Source: Bacteroidota bacterium (GTDB taxonomy: Bacteria; Bacteroidota; Ignavibacteria; SZUA-365). From it: 37,706 nt of DNA. The DNA lies in contig JAEYUG010000022.1 of NCBI GenBank assembly GCA_023432805.1, forward strand, positions 1 to 37,706, in the 5' to 3' direction. The translations under genes and the position numbers were made by a program. Below are positions 6,647 through 15,346 of the stretch, one piece after another (position 1 is the first letter of the stretch; every line of letters starts with the position of its first letter). The notes under the pieces are model-generated. The model made no database searches. It was not told the DNA's origin and was given only the letters and a program-made list of their open reading frames with translations.

Positions 6647-9255
6647 CACCCCAGCGTCGACGTGATCAGCGCGCCGGCTTCGGCGAGGACGTCGTCGAGC
6701 CGCGCAACATCCTTCGCGCCTGCCGTGGCAAGGTGGGGACGTCCCCCGCCACCACCGCCAAGCCTCTTCGCGATGTCGCCCACGATCACACCGGCCTTCA
6801 CACCGCGAGACTGGATCAGATCGTCCGACACCACGCAGACGAGTGCGACCTTGCCTTCGACCTCCGCCGCGAGCAGACCCACGCCCGAGGCCAGCCGCTC
6901 GCGCAGCTTGTCACCGAGCGCCTTGAGCTGCTCAGCATCGGCCACTGTCAGCCGCCCGATCACCACTGCCGCGCCCTGATGCCTCGGCGCACGGTCGATC
7001 AAATCCTGCAGCATGTCACCCGCCTGCGCGAGCGACGCCTTCGCGAGTTCCTTCTCGAGCTGCTTCGCGCGCTCGGCCAGTTCGTCTGCGTGCGCACGTT
7101 CGCGCTCGATGCGGGCGTGCAGATCAAGAATGTACCGCTCGACCCCGCGACCGGTCACGGCCTCGATCCGACGCGTACCGCTCGCGACGCTTCCCTCGGA
7201 AAGCACCTTGAACAATCCGATCTCCGATGTGTTGCGCACATGCGTGCCACCGCAGAATTCCATCGAAAACTGCTCAACCTCGATCACGTTCACGCGGTCG
7301 CCGTACTTGTCGCCGAAGAACATCAGCGCACCCATGCCTTTGGCATCGTCGAAGGGAATGTTGCGATGATGGTGCACGGGGAGCGCCTCGAGAATCTTCT
7401 CGTTGACCAGATCCTCGATCGCGCGCAACTCCTCGGGTGAAACCTTCGCGAAGTGCGAGAAATCAAAGCGAAGCCGATCTGCCTCGACGAGCGATCCGGC
7501 CTGCTGCACGTGCGTGCCGAGCACCGTGCGCAATGCGGCGTGCATCAGATGCGTCACCGTATGATTGCGCATGATGTCGCGACGACGACGCAGGTCGATC
7601 GCGGCAGTGATGGTGTCGCCGAGTGCAACCTCGAAACCCGGCACCGTGTCGATCAGGTGAATGATGTTCTGTTCGTTCCTCGCCAGCGCGGTGACAAGCG
7701 CCTCGGCTAGCGCCGTGCGTATAACTCCCGTATCACTCACCTGACCGCCGCTCTCGACATAGAACGGCGTCTGGTCCAGCACGAGGTACGATTGCGTGTC
7801 CGTACGCTTGAGACCGATGACCTCCGTGCTCACCTCGTAGGTGTCGTAGCCGACGAACTGGTAGCCCGACAGGTCGCGGGCGCGCATCTCCAACTCGATG
7901 TCGCCCGCATCGCGCCCCCCTGTCGCAATCGCAATGCGGTTCTTCGTCACCGCACGCGAACGCTCCTTCTGCGCGAAGAGCAGATCCTCGAAACGCTTGA
8001 TGTCGATCGACAGACCGCGCTCCTCGGCAAGCAGCGTCGTCAGATCGATCGGAAACCCGAACGTGTCATAGAGCTTGAACGCGTCCTCTCCCGCCATCAC
8101 GATCGTGTTCGCCGCCTTCATCCGCGCGACGATCTCGTCGAAGATCTCCAGACCCCGGTCGAGCGTTGCGTTGAAGCTCTCCTCCTCCGCGCGGATCACC
8201 CGCTCGACGATCGCCTGATTCGTGACGATTTCCGGAAATACCTCGCCCATCGTCTCGCCGAGCACCGACACCACGCGCCAGAGAAACGGATCCCGCATCC
8301 CGAGCGTGCGACCGAAGCGGGCCGCCCGGCGTAGAATCCGCCGAAGCACATAGCCGCGTCCCTCGTTGCCGGGCATCGCCCCGTCGGCGATCGCGAAGGT
8401 GAGCATCCGCACATGGTCGGCGATCACGCGCATGGCGATCATCTCGTCCTCACCATGATATGGCGTGCCCGTCACCTCTTCGATGCGTCGGATCACCGGC
8501 ATGAACACATCGGTGTCGTAGTTCGAACTCTTGCCCTGCAGCACCGCGCAGATGCGTTCAAACCCCATGCCCGTGTCGACATGCGTAGCGGGCAGCGGGT
8601 GCAGCACTCCCTGCTCGTCGCGGTTGTACTGGATGAACACCAGATTCCAGATCTCCATCACGAAGGGCGAGCCCGCATTCACCAGCGAGGCACCGTTGCC
8701 GTCGCGCGTCAGATCGATGTGGATTTCCGAGCACGGACCGCAGGGACCGGTCTCCCCCATCTCCCAGAAATTGTCCTTCTCCGCGAAGCGGTGGATGTTC
8801 TCGTGCGGGATGTCCGTCACCTCCTTCCACAGCGCCATCGCCTCGTCGTCGTCCTTGTACACCGTCGCATGCAGACGATCCTTCGGAAGCTTCCAGACAT
8901 CGGTCAGCAGTTCCCACGCCCATGCGATCGCCTCGCGCTTGTAGTAATCCCCGAAGCTCCAGTTGCCGAGCATCTCGAAGAACGTGTGGTGGTACGTGTC
9001 GCGCCCCACCTCCTCGAGATCGTTATGCTTGCCCGACACGCGGATGCACTTCTGCGTGTCGGCCGCGCGCACGTAGTCACGCGTGCCCTGCCCGAGGAAC
9101 ACGTCCTTGAACTGGTTCATACCCGCATTCGTGAACAGGAGTGTGGGATCGTCATGCGGCACGACGGGCGCGCTGTCAACGATGCGATGCTGCTTAGCCG
9201 CGAAGAAGTCGAGGAAGCTGCGGCGGATCTCGGTCGAGGTCATGTCTGTGTCCAT
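6646..9255 (-). CDS. alaS: Alanine--tRNA ligase
   Basis: 869 residues, close to the family norm. The class II catalytic core fills about 1-450 (GMNQFKDVFLG, GNWSFGDYYK, GPCGPCSEIH, DTGMGFERI). The editing domain has HTVTHLMHAALR and CGGTHVRNTSEIG, which hold the zinc-binding His and Cys. The C-Ala domain ends with a Gly-rich GGGGGGRPHLATAGAKD. It charges tRNA-Ala and clears Ser/Gly mischarging. The start may be 9255 (MDTDMTS) or the second Met at 9243, which matches the common MTSxEIR family start; neither has an obvious ribosome binding site. It lies 42 bases after clpS and overlaps the GGGPS-family gene. Confidence 0.97.
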   Translation of the reverse strand: MDTDMTSTEIRRSFLDFFAAKQHRIVDSAPVVPHDDPTLLFTNAGMNQFKDVFLGQGTRDYVRAADTQKCIRVSGKHNDLEEVGRDTYHHTFFEMLGNWSFGDYYKREAIAWAWELLTDVWKLPKDRLHATVYKDDDEAMALWKEVTDIPHENIHRFAEKDNFWEMGETGPCGPCSEIHIDLTRDGNGASLVNAGSPFVMEIWNLVFIQYNRDEQGVLHPLPATHVDTGMGFERICAVLQGKSSNYDTDVFMPVIRRIEEVTGTPYHGEDEMIAMRVIADHVRMLTFAIADGAMPGNEGRGYVLRRILRRAARFGRTLGMRDPFLWRVVSVLGETMGEVFPEIVTNQAIVERVIRAEEESFNATLDRGLEIFDEIVARMKAANTIVMAGEDAFKLYDTFGFPIDLTTLLAEERGLSIDIKRFEDLLFAQKERSRAVTKNRIAIATGGRDAGDIELEMRARDLSGYQFVGYDTYEVSTEVIGLKRTDTQSYLVLDQTPFYVESGGQVSDTGVIRTALAEALVTALARNEQNIIHLIDTVPGFEVALGDTITAAIDLRRRRDIMRNHTVTHLMHAALRTVLGTHVQQAGSLVEADRLRFDFSHFAKVSPEELRAIEDLVNEKILEALPVHHHRNIPFDDAKGMGALMFFGDKYGDRVNVIEVEQFSMEFCGGTHVRNTSEIGLFKVLSEGSVASGTRRIEAVTGRGVERYILDLHARIERERAHADELAERAKQLEKELAKASLAQAGDMLQDLIDRAPRHQGAAVVIGRLTVADAEQLKALGDKLRERLASGVGLLAAEVEGKVALVCVVSDDLIQSRGVKAGVIVGDIAKRLGGGGGGRPHLATAGAKDVARLDDVLAEAGALITSTLG

Positions 9256-9297
9256 GCGCGCCCGGCACAGCTGCCGTCGCGCCTGTATCGTGAGTGG

Positions 9298-9579
9298 TTA
9301 GAGTTCAATCTGTGTGTGAAGACCGATTTCCTCGAGGATCGCCGAGACACGGAGGCACTCCGGCATCTCGCCCGAGTAGACACACGCCTTGCCCCGCGTG
9401 TGCACCTCCCACGCCCACTGCTCGGCCTGCTCCTGCGAACAGCGCACCGCCTTCATGAGCTGCACGATGACCTCCTCGAACGTGTGGATGTCGTCGTTGA
9501 AGAGGATCACGCGGGGAGGAACATCGGTGACGGTTCCGTCGGTGACCTCGAGCTCGGTGTCCGGGTGTGCGAGGGTCAT
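9298..9579 (-). CDS. clpS: ATP-dependent Clp protease adaptor ClpS
   Basis: 93 residues. ClpS binds N-terminal degron residues of substrates and hands them to ClpA-type unfoldases. The core VILFNDDIHTFEEV (residues 24-37) contains the Asn-Asp-Asp pocket motif and continues into helices with AEQWAWEVHTRGKACVYSG, as in canonical ClpS. No clpA is adjacent. A promoter with the local consensus lies at 9612-9642. No Shine-Dalgarno sequence is visible, unlike the strong one of the gene before it. Confidence 0.93.
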   Translation of the reverse strand: MTLAHPDTELEVTDGTVTDVPPRVILFNDDIHTFEEVIVQLMKAVRCSQEQAEQWAWEVHTRGKACVYSGEMPECLRVSAILEEIGLHTQIEL

Positions 9580-9611
9580 GCAGGTGTGGAATGTTCAAAT
9601 CAGTCCGACAT

Positions 9612-9642
9612 GAAAGGTACGCAGGCACATCCCCTTGTGCAA
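9612..9642 (-). promoter_or_regulatory. Promoter of clpS-alaS-GGGPS
   Basis: Minus-strand TTG (9642-9640), 20-base spacer, TACCTTTC (9619-9612). It starts right after the stop codon of the DUF493-like gene (9650). Predicted transcription start about 9605, so the clpS leader is only about 25 bases. Confidence 0.55.
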
Positions 9643-9649
9643 GGCGGAG

Positions 9650-9937
9650 TCACAGCATCACCATCACGCCCTCGACGGCGCGCAGCGCATCCTTGCGCTC
9701 GAGTGCCTGCTCGGCGTCGACGACGTAGACGGCGATGCGCCACGACATGTAGGCGTCCTTCGATGAGGGATGCTTCTCGCACGTGTAGGGAGCACCGTCC
9801 TGATGGAAGATGATGGCGGACTCGAGCCGCGCGTCCACGACGGGATCGTTGCGGCAGATCAGCGTGATCGGGTAGAACCCTGGGAAGTCGTGCGCGGCGC
9901 GCATGGCGTCGAGCAACTGCTCGCGGTCAACCGACAT
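9650..9937 (-). CDS. DUF493/YbeD-like small protein
   Basis: 95 residues. The pattern FPGFYPITLICRNDP near the N terminus and EKHPSSKDAYMSWRIAVYVVD in the second half matches the YbeD/DUF493 family (small ferredoxin-like fold), whose hallmark is the PSSKGxY-type segment before a beta strand. Function in the family is not settled. ATG 9937 is chosen because GGAGGTGG sits eight bases upstream. The gene overlaps the end of the SMR-transporter gene by 11 bases, so the two are probably cotranscribed and translationally coupled. Confidence 0.75.
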   Translation of the reverse strand: MSVDREQLLDAMRAAHDFPGFYPITLICRNDPVVDARLESAIIFHQDGAPYTCEKHPSSKDAYMSWRIAVYVVDAEQALERKDALRAVEGVMVML

Positions 9938-10259
9938 GGGCACCACCTCCGGTGAGCTTGAGTCCCACAATACCCGCCACGATCAGGAGCATGCAGAGAA
10001 TGCGTACCGTGTCGCGAGGCTCGTTAAAGAGTATCATGCCGAGGATGGCCGTGCCCACGGCGCCAATACCGGTCCAGATCGCATACGCCGTTCCAATCGG
10101 AAGCTCCCTGACCGCCTGCGACAGAAACACGAAGCTGGCGATCATGAGCACGACGGTCACCACGCTCGCCACCGGCTTCGAGAATCCCTCGGTGTACTTG
10201 AGTCCGATCGCCCAGGCAATCTCGAACACTCCCGCAATCATCAGATACACCCACGCCAT
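9927..10259 (-). CDS. gdx: SMR-family guanidinium exporter (Gdx/SugE-like)
   Basis: 110 residues with four hydrophobic helices. The first, with AGVFEIAWAIGLKYTEGF, holds the essential Glu13, and GTAYAIWTGIGAVGTAILG is the second signature; both match SugE/Gdx closely rather than EmrE-type drug exporters. Such dimers exchange guanidinium for protons. Start: GGAGG five bases before ATG 10259. It follows the terminator of the Rnf operon and has a TATCTTGG -7-like element upstream. I see no guanidine riboswitch in the leader. Confidence 0.9.
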   Translation of the reverse strand: MAWVYLMIAGVFEIAWAIGLKYTEGFSKPVASVVTVVLMIASFVFLSQAVRELPIGTAYAIWTGIGAVGTAILGMILFNEPRDTVRILCMLLIVAGIVGLKLTGGGAHVG

Positions 10260-10288
10260 CCGCACCTCCGTTTCGATTCATACCTCCC

Positions 10289-10296
10289 CCAAGATA
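10289..10296 (-). promoter_or_regulatory. Possible -7 element for the gdx operon
   Basis: TATCTTGG on the minus strand matches the -7 form seen at 1085 and 31893. The base triplet 20 bases upstream is GGC, not TTG, so only one half of the promoter is supported. Confidence 0.3.
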
Positions 10297-10333
10297 CGAA
10301 TCTCCCGCAACCTCGTGCCGGAGGAGCAGGACG

Positions 10334-10370
10334 AAAATCCGTGATCATGCGGGTGGTGCATGATCACGGA
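10334..10370 (-). terminator. Terminator of the Rnf operon
   Basis: A perfect 13-bp stem (10338-10350 with 10358-10370) and 7-base loop, followed on the minus strand by TTTT. It lies 26 bases past the stop codon of rseC and before gdx, so it ends the nine-gene rnf transcript. Confidence 0.88.
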
Positions 10371-10395
10371 ATCTGAAGGGGGTGATGCAGTAGGA

Positions 10396-10842
10396 TCAGG
10401 AGACGGGACGGCGGCGGGCGACCCAGGCGACGGGGAGGGGCGGGCGACGCTTGCGCAGATGCGCACGCACGAGCACACCGCCGAACCAAAGCGCGGCGAG
10501 CACGACACCGACCAGCGCACTCCACGCCTCGCGCGGCATGCCAGGGGGAGCCCACAGGCGCATGCCGGCAACGACGCCCGCAAGCAGCAGCACGAGCGGC
10601 ACACCATAGAGCAGCAGCGAGGCCCGCAGCACCGACGAGCCCCGCACGTGAATCTCGACGGCATCGCCGACGGCCACGCCGATGTCGTCGCGTATCGTCA
10701 GCACCCGCTCGGATGCAGGTGTCGTGCGGCAGAGCAGCTTCGCCGAGCACTCGTCGCAGTCGGCAGTGGACTCGATGCGCACAACGGCCAGGCCGTTCGA
10801 CGCCTCAAGCACCACCCCGCGCTCCTGCAAAATTTCCGACAC
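10396..10842 (-). CDS. rseC: RseC/MucC-family membrane protein
   Basis: 148 residues. An N-terminal domain has Cys29, Cys32 and Cys38 (CDECSAKLLC), the usual RseC cysteine cluster; two hydrophobic segments follow (about 75-92 and 104-122) and a very basic tail. RseC-type proteins are linked with Rnf/Rsx complexes and SoxR reduction in E. coli, and genes of this family often accompany rnf in other phyla. Its place as last gene of this operon, 12 bases after rnfB, supports a role in assembly or tuning of the complex; the exact activity is unknown. Confidence 0.85.
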   Translation of the reverse strand: MSEILQERGVVLEASNGLAVVRIESTADCDECSAKLLCRTTPASERVLTIRDDIGVAVGDAVEIHVRGSSVLRASLLLYGVPLVLLLAGVVAGMRLWAPPGMPREAWSALVGVVLAALWFGGVLVRAHLRKRRPPLPVAWVARRRPVS

Positions 10843-10854
10843 GGGATTCCTTTT

Positions 10855-11658
10855 CTAGTTTGCCGACAGACGGTCGATCGCCTTCGTCGAACACTTGGCG
10901 AAGGGGATCTTGTCGGGATCGATCTTGTAGTAGTCGATCACCGCCAGATGCTGATCCATGTGCACCCCGGCCTCCGAAACGCGTGCGCAGATGCCACACC
11001 CCAGACACGCGACGGTGCAGACCTTCTTCGACGTCTTGGGGTCGTCGTGATTGCGGCAGAACACGAAGACCTGGCGGTCGGAGGGATGGACCTCGATCAC
11101 GTCACGGGGACACGCGGTCACGCACTGTCCGCATCCCGTGCAGAGTTCGTCGATTACTTCCGGGAGACCGTTTGCGTTGAGCAACAATGCCCCGAACTGG
11201 CAGGCCTCGATGCAGTCGCCTCCGCCGAGACAGCCGTAGAGACATTGCTTGTCGCCGCCTGCGAGCATCGCCGTGGTGGCGCACGATGAGGGACCGCTGT
11301 ACTCGATCAGCTTCTGTGCAGCCTCCGCGGCGCCACCGCGACAGAGCACACGTGCAACCATCTTCACGGCACTGCCGGCTTCCACACCGAGCACGCGGGC
11401 AATCTCGTCGGCCACGGGCTGACCGCCAACGGGACATCCCGTCACGCTCACAGTTCCCTCCACGACGTTGACCGCAAAATCGTAGCAGCCTGCATTGCCG
11501 CAGGCACCGCAGTTCGCGCCGGGAAGTTGTTCGTTGACATCGGCGATGCGGGGATCCTCTTCCACGCGCAGGTTGCGATCGGCGATCGCAAGCGCGCCGG
11601 CGAAGAACAACCCGAGTCCACCCATCGTGGTAACTGCGATGATGAGTCCGAAATCCAT
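10855..11658 (-). CDS. rnfB: Rnf electron transport complex subunit B
   Basis: 267 residues: one N-terminal membrane helix (about 4-26), then the Fe-S domain with Cys50, Cys53, Cys58 and a fourth Cys near 75 (GANCGACGNAGC), then ferredoxin-like clusters including CLYGCLGGGDCIEAC, CTGCGQCVTACP and CTVACLGCGIC. RnfB is thought to take electrons from ferredoxin into the complex. Start: AGGAGAT eight bases or so before ATG. It sits three bases after apbE, away from rnfA, which it directly follows in many clusters. Confidence 0.95.
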   Translation of the reverse strand: MDFGLIIAVTTMGGLGLFFAGALAIADRNLRVEEDPRIADVNEQLPGANCGACGNAGCYDFAVNVVEGTVSVTGCPVGGQPVADEIARVLGVEAGSAVKMVARVLCRGGAAEAAQKLIEYSGPSSCATTAMLAGGDKQCLYGCLGGGDCIEACQFGALLLNANGLPEVIDELCTGCGQCVTACPRDVIEVHPSDRQVFVFCRNHDDPKTSKKVCTVACLGCGICARVSEAGVHMDQHLAVIDYYKIDPDKIPFAKCSTKAIDRLSAN

Positions 11659-11661
11659 GTG

Positions 11662-12732
11662 CTATCTCCTGAGAAAGCGGTCGAAACCGCTCGACTGTGT
11701 GCGCCGTCCGGCGCTGTCGATGATGAGAACCTCCACGTCGGACAGGCGTTCGGCGAGCGCAAGTCCGCGGGTCGGACCGAGCACGAAGATGCCTGTCGCA
11801 AGCGCATCGGCCGTCGCATCGTCGGGGGCGATCACAGTCACGCTGCGGCACCCGCCGGCGGACATGCCGGTGGAGGGATCAAGGATGTGATGATACCGGC
11901 GGCCATCCGCCTCGAAAAACTGCTCGTAGTCGCCGCTGGTCGCGACGGCTTCGCGCGTGACGTGAAACTCGGTCACGAGACGCTGCGGGTCTCGAGGATC
12001 CTGCACGCCGACTGTCCATGTGCCGCCGGTAGCGCGCACTTCGCCTCCCGCATTCACGAGCGCCTCGCGAACGCCATGCTGCGCGAGCACTGCAACCGCG
12101 CGATCGACGGCGTAGCCCTTCGCGATCGCGCCAAAATTGAGCGCAGCACCGTTCGTGCGCACGAGCGTGTCGCCGGCGAGCACGACGTGCCTCCAGCCGC
12201 TACGTGCCCGCGCAGCCTCGAGCGCCACCGGCGAGGGTACCGCAGGCTCGCCGGTCTCAAATCCCCAGACGGTGATCAGATGCTGCAGAGCGACATCGAA
12301 GGCGCCGTCTGTTTGGCGCGTCAATGCGTCGCACTGCGCGACGAGTGCCGCAGTCTCCGCATCGAGCACCACGCGCGCATCGTCCCCGCGATTGAGTCGT
12401 GCGATCGGTCCCGCGTCGCCGTAGGTCGTGAACAGCGTGTCGATGCGCCGCACTTCCGCAAACGCCGCATTCACGGCGGCATCCGCAGCATCGCGGTCCA
12501 TGCCGCGCACACTGATCGTGACCAGGGTGCCGAGTGCGACCTGCGTGCGTACATGCGCCCCGCCGTCCATCCCTGCCTCGCGCTCGGCCATGTGACGTCG
12601 CGTGGCAAGGAAGATGGTGAGGAACATCATGCCGAACAGCAGTACCGCACCGCCGATGCGGCGACGGCGCGAGGTGGCGGGGGAAGCCTCGCCTGACGGC
12701 ACAGGGTCGGGAGGTCGGGTCACGCCAGCCAT
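11662..12732 (-). CDS. apbE: FAD:protein FMN transferase
   Basis: 356 residues. A basic cytoplasmic N terminus (RRRRIGG) and one membrane helix (about 28-48) put the catalytic domain outside the cytoplasmic membrane. Family motifs include LGTLVTISV, DTLFTTY, LNFGAIAKGYAVDRA, VNAGGEVRATG and HHILDPSTGMSAGG. ApbE moves FMN from FAD onto Thr of flavoproteins; RnfG and RnfD in the same operon both carry acceptor motifs. The start at 12732 is chosen because the open frame upstream overlaps the previous gene and does not resemble ApbE; its ribosome binding site is weak. Confidence 0.93.
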   Translation of the reverse strand: MAGVTRPPDPVPSGEASPATSRRRRIGGAVLLFGMMFLTIFLATRRHMAEREAGMDGGAHVRTQVALGTLVTISVRGMDRDAADAAVNAAFAEVRRIDTLFTTYGDAGPIARLNRGDDARVVLDAETAALVAQCDALTRQTDGAFDVALQHLITVWGFETGEPAVPSPVALEAARARSGWRHVVLAGDTLVRTNGAALNFGAIAKGYAVDRAVAVLAQHGVREALVNAGGEVRATGGTWTVGVQDPRDPQRLVTEFHVTREAVATSGDYEQFFEADGRRYHHILDPSTGMSAGGCRSVTVIAPDDATADALATGIFVLGPTRGLALAERLSDVEVLIIDSAGRRTQSSGFDRFLRR

Positions 12733-12763
12733 GTCTTCTGATGTCGGATGCAATGGTCCGTTG

Positions 12764-13498
12764 TCAGGCCGCCTCGATGCGAACGAGTGCGCGGTTGGGG
12801 GCGCAGGCCACGGCTTCACCCGGCTGGGTGATGCGACCGCGATGCACGCAGAGCCCATGCCGACAGGGGGCGGCAACCGCGACCGCACCTGCGGAGGAGA
12901 TCTCGAAGGTCGAACGTCCGACGGGACCCGACACCGTGATCGTGCGGGTGCGTCCGTCAAGTGCGATGCGGTCGGCCAGTCCGCGCTCATCCTCCACCAC
13001 GGCAACGAGGGACGGCGCGACGAGACGGTCGACCAGGTCGCGTTCGTCATAGTCCGCGCTCAGCATCCACGTGGCGCGCTCACCGCGCAGACGTGCACGG
13101 AGTGCGGCGAGGTGGCTTCCGAAATCGGTGTCGGGACGCACGATACCGTGCGCGCCATCCGTCAGCATCACATCCGAGGTGACTGCGGCTGCACAGGGTT
13201 CCACACGCACGACGATGCGTGCGGCGGGAAACATTCCCCCACCCTGACAGGCATCGGCAATCGCTGCGCGCAGGGGCCCATCGCCTGCAAGCACGAGCGA
13301 AGCGGAGCGACCACCTTCGGGCAGACGCGCGAGGAAGGCGCGCATGAGATCGCCCGCGAGGGCGGGATCGGTCGGCAGGAAAGCGTGCATGGCTGCGCGC
13401 GTGTGCGTGCGATGGGTGAGGATGCCGGCGCCGATGCCGGTGCCGATCGATGCGACACCGAGGGTGGCGAGCTTGAGAAAGGTTCTGCGTTGTATCAT
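12764..13498 (-). CDS. Tat-exported protein with NusG-II-like C-terminal domain
   Basis: 244 residues. The N terminus IQRRTFLKLATLG is a twin-arginine signal (Arg4-Arg5) with a short hydrophobic region. Residues about 45-180 show no domain I recognise. The last 60 residues resemble NusG domain II (KOW-lacking, secreted form): a beta-rich stretch ending CRHGLCVHRGRITQPGEAVACAPNRALVRI, with CxxxxC and a third Cys before Ala-Pro-Asn. Small NusG-II proteins are found beside ApbE and flavin-binding genes in other bacteria. The three cysteines could hold a redox site or disulfide. It lies between rnfA and apbE, with gaps of 23 and 31 bases, so it is part of the operon. Its function is not known. 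Confidence 0.7.
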   Translation of the reverse strand: MIQRRTFLKLATLGVASIGTGIGAGILTHRTHTRAAMHAFLPTDPALAGDLMRAFLARLPEGGRSASLVLAGDGPLRAAIADACQGGGMFPAARIVVRVEPCAAAVTSDVMLTDGAHGIVRPDTDFGSHLAALRARLRGERATWMLSADYDERDLVDRLVAPSLVAVVEDERGLADRIALDGRTRTITVSGPVGRSTFEISSAGAVAVAAPCRHGLCVHRGRITQPGEAVACAPNRALVRIEAA

Positions 13499-13521
13499 GT
13501 GAATGTCCTTGTTGCGCGTGG

Positions 13522-14100
13522 TCAGCTGGTGATCAGTCCGGCAAAGCCCATGAATGCGAGGGCGAGCAGGCCGGCGACGACGAGGGTGATGGGTGCGCCG
13601 CGAAACGGAGCGGGAATGTTGGCAAGGTCCAGTTCCTCGCGGATGCCAGCCATGATGCAGAGTGCGAGAGTGAAGCCTGCACCGGCACCGACACCGAAGA
13701 AAATACTCTCCAGAAAATCGTAATTCCGCAGTACCAGAAACAAGGCAAGACCGAGGATCGCACAATTCGTGGTGATCAACGGCAGGAAAATGCCGAGGGC
13801 ACGGTAGAGGGGACGACTGACCTTCTTGATGAACATCTCCACGAACTGCACCAGCGCGGCGATCACGAGAATGAACGATACGTACTGCAGGTAGTCGAGT
13901 CCGAAGGGCAGGAGGATCAGGTGGTAGATCAGCCAGCTCACGATCGCGGTGAGCACCATGACGAAGGTGGTGGCAAGCCCCATCGACACGGCCGATGAGA
14001 GTTTGTTCGAGACGCCGATGAAGGGGCAGATGCCGAGAAAGTACGCAAGCACGAAGTTGTTGACGACGGCCGCAGAGAGAAAGATCAGGATGAGGTTCAT
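13522..14100 (-). CDS. rnfA: Rnf electron transport complex subunit A
   Basis: 192 residues and six membrane helices, as usual for RnfA. Signatures are NNFVLAYFLGICPFIGVSNK near the N terminus and LPLITTNCAILG in the middle; in this family and in NqrE such half-membrane Cys residues bind a 2Fe-2S cluster between RnfA and RnfE. Cys25 and the Cys of TTNCAILG are the matching residues here. The start ATG overlaps the rnfE stop by four bases. Confidence 0.96.
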   Translation of the reverse strand: MNLILIFLSAAVVNNFVLAYFLGICPFIGVSNKLSSAVSMGLATTFVMVLTAIVSWLIYHLILLPFGLDYLQYVSFILVIAALVQFVEMFIKKVSRPLYRALGIFLPLITTNCAILGLALFLVLRNYDFLESIFFGVGAGAGFTLALCIMAGIREELDLANIPAPFRGAPITLVVAGLLALAFMGFAGLITS

Positions 14101-14783
14101 GCGGCAGCCTCCTGCGTGTCGGGCCGGCTGACCGAGAGGACTTCGGTGTGCCGGGCGATGATCGCCTCGCGCTCACTGCGCGCACGGTGCGCCGTGAATG
14201 TGTTCGCTGCGCCGAGCAGCAGCCCGAAGGTGATGAAGGCGCCCGCCGGGAGTATCATGATCAGCCAGGGTTCGAATGCATCGGGCAGGACCTGCATGCC
14301 GAAGATCATTCGCGACCCGAGGGCCTCGCGAATGCTGCCGAGCAGCACAAGCACGATCAGGAATCCCGCTCCCATGCCGAGGGCATCGAGTGTCGAACGC
14401 ACCGGACCGTTTTTCGACGCGAACGCTTCCGCGCGACCGAGGATGATGCAGTTGACGACGATGAGTGGCACGTAGGGTCCCAGCGACTTCGACAACTCGG
14501 GGAACTGTGCACGTAACACAAGGTCGGCCACGGTGACGAAGGTGGCGATGATCACGATGTATGCGGCGATGCGCACCTGCGCGGGAATCAGCGAACGCAC
14601 GAGCGATATGATGAGGCTCGAGAAGACGAGCACGAATGTGGTCGCCAGCGCCATCGCGATGCCGTTCATCGCAGACACGGTCACTGCCAGCGTCGGGCAG
14701 GTGCCGAGTATCTGTCGGGCGATGGGATTCTGATCCCAGAGTCCCTTCACGAATTCCCGTGTGAGCGTGACCTGGGTTTTCAT
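14097..14783 (-). CDS. rnfE: Rnf electron transport complex subunit E
   Basis: 228 residues, paralogue of RnfA with six helices. NPIARQILGTCPTLAVTVSAMNG and VPLIVVNCIILGRAEAFASKN are the two conserved half-helix regions with their cysteines. A charged cytoplasmic tail of about 40 residues follows the last helix, slightly longer than in many homologues. Four-base overlaps with rnfG before and rnfA after point to tight translational coupling. Confidence 0.96.
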   Translation of the reverse strand: MKTQVTLTREFVKGLWDQNPIARQILGTCPTLAVTVSAMNGIAMALATTFVLVFSSLIISLVRSLIPAQVRIAAYIVIIATFVTVADLVLRAQFPELSKSLGPYVPLIVVNCIILGRAEAFASKNGPVRSTLDALGMGAGFLIVLVLLGSIREALGSRMIFGMQVLPDAFEPWLIMILPAGAFITFGLLLGAANTFTAHRARSEREAIIARHTEVLSVSRPDTQEAAA

Positions 14784-15346
14784 TTGACCTTGCCCTCCTT
14801 GATCGCCGCCCGCAGCGTTGCGAGGGCATCGTTGACGATCCGCACCACGGCCTTCGACGAAATTGTCGCGCCGGTGATGGTCTGGATTTCATTCGGCGCC
14901 GACGGCTCGGCACCCTTGACGGCAACCACATCCGGTTGGGCCACCAGATTCGTGAACTGTGTGCGGAAGGGATCCTCGACGACCTTGGTGCCAAGACCCG
15001 GTGTCTCGACCTGTTCGAGGATCTCGAGTGCGATCACCGTCGATGCGTCGGGCGACACACCAGCCATCAGGCGGATCTTCCCCTGGAAGCCGTTGCCGGC
15101 GTAGGCCATTGCGAAGCCGATCGGCTGCTGCGCCCCGTCAAACACGCGGTAGAGTTCGCACCCCGCCCCTGCAACGGACTCGTACGACTTCGCCGAGGGC
15201 TGCACGAGATAGATGGCGCGTTCGGTGTCGCGCCTCTGATTCTCGGCGATGTGCGGCACGGCCCATCCGTTGACGAACGAGAGCGCGCCGCCTGAAATCA
15301 CGCCGATCACCGTGAGCGTCGCAAGCATGTGAAGGACGGTTTTCAT
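14780..15346 (-). CDS. rnfG: Rnf electron transport complex subunit G
   Basis: 188 residues: one N-terminal membrane helix (about 6-28) and an extracytoplasmic FMN-binding domain. The flavinylation motif TGATISS puts the covalent FMN on Thr161. PGLGTKV (about 116-122) is a further family signature. Start at 15346: GGGAGGCGTC directly precedes the ATG, which also overlaps the rnfD stop. FMN attachment would need the ApbE encoded in the same operon. Confidence 0.95.
   Translation of the reverse strand: MKTVLHMLATLTVIGVISGGALSFVNGWAVPHIAENQRRDTERAIYLVQPSAKSYESVAGAGCELYRVFDGAQQPIGFAMAYAGNGFQGKIRLMAGVSPDASTVIALEILEQVETPGLGTKVVEDPFRTQFTNLVAQPDVVAVKGAEPSAPNEIQTITGATISSKAVVRIVNDALATLRAAIKEGKVK

Noticed and set aside
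10260..10334. Guanidine riboswitch before gdx
   Set aside because: Only one ACGA is present and no pair of small hairpins with ACGR loops can be drawn; no ykkC-like core is seen.
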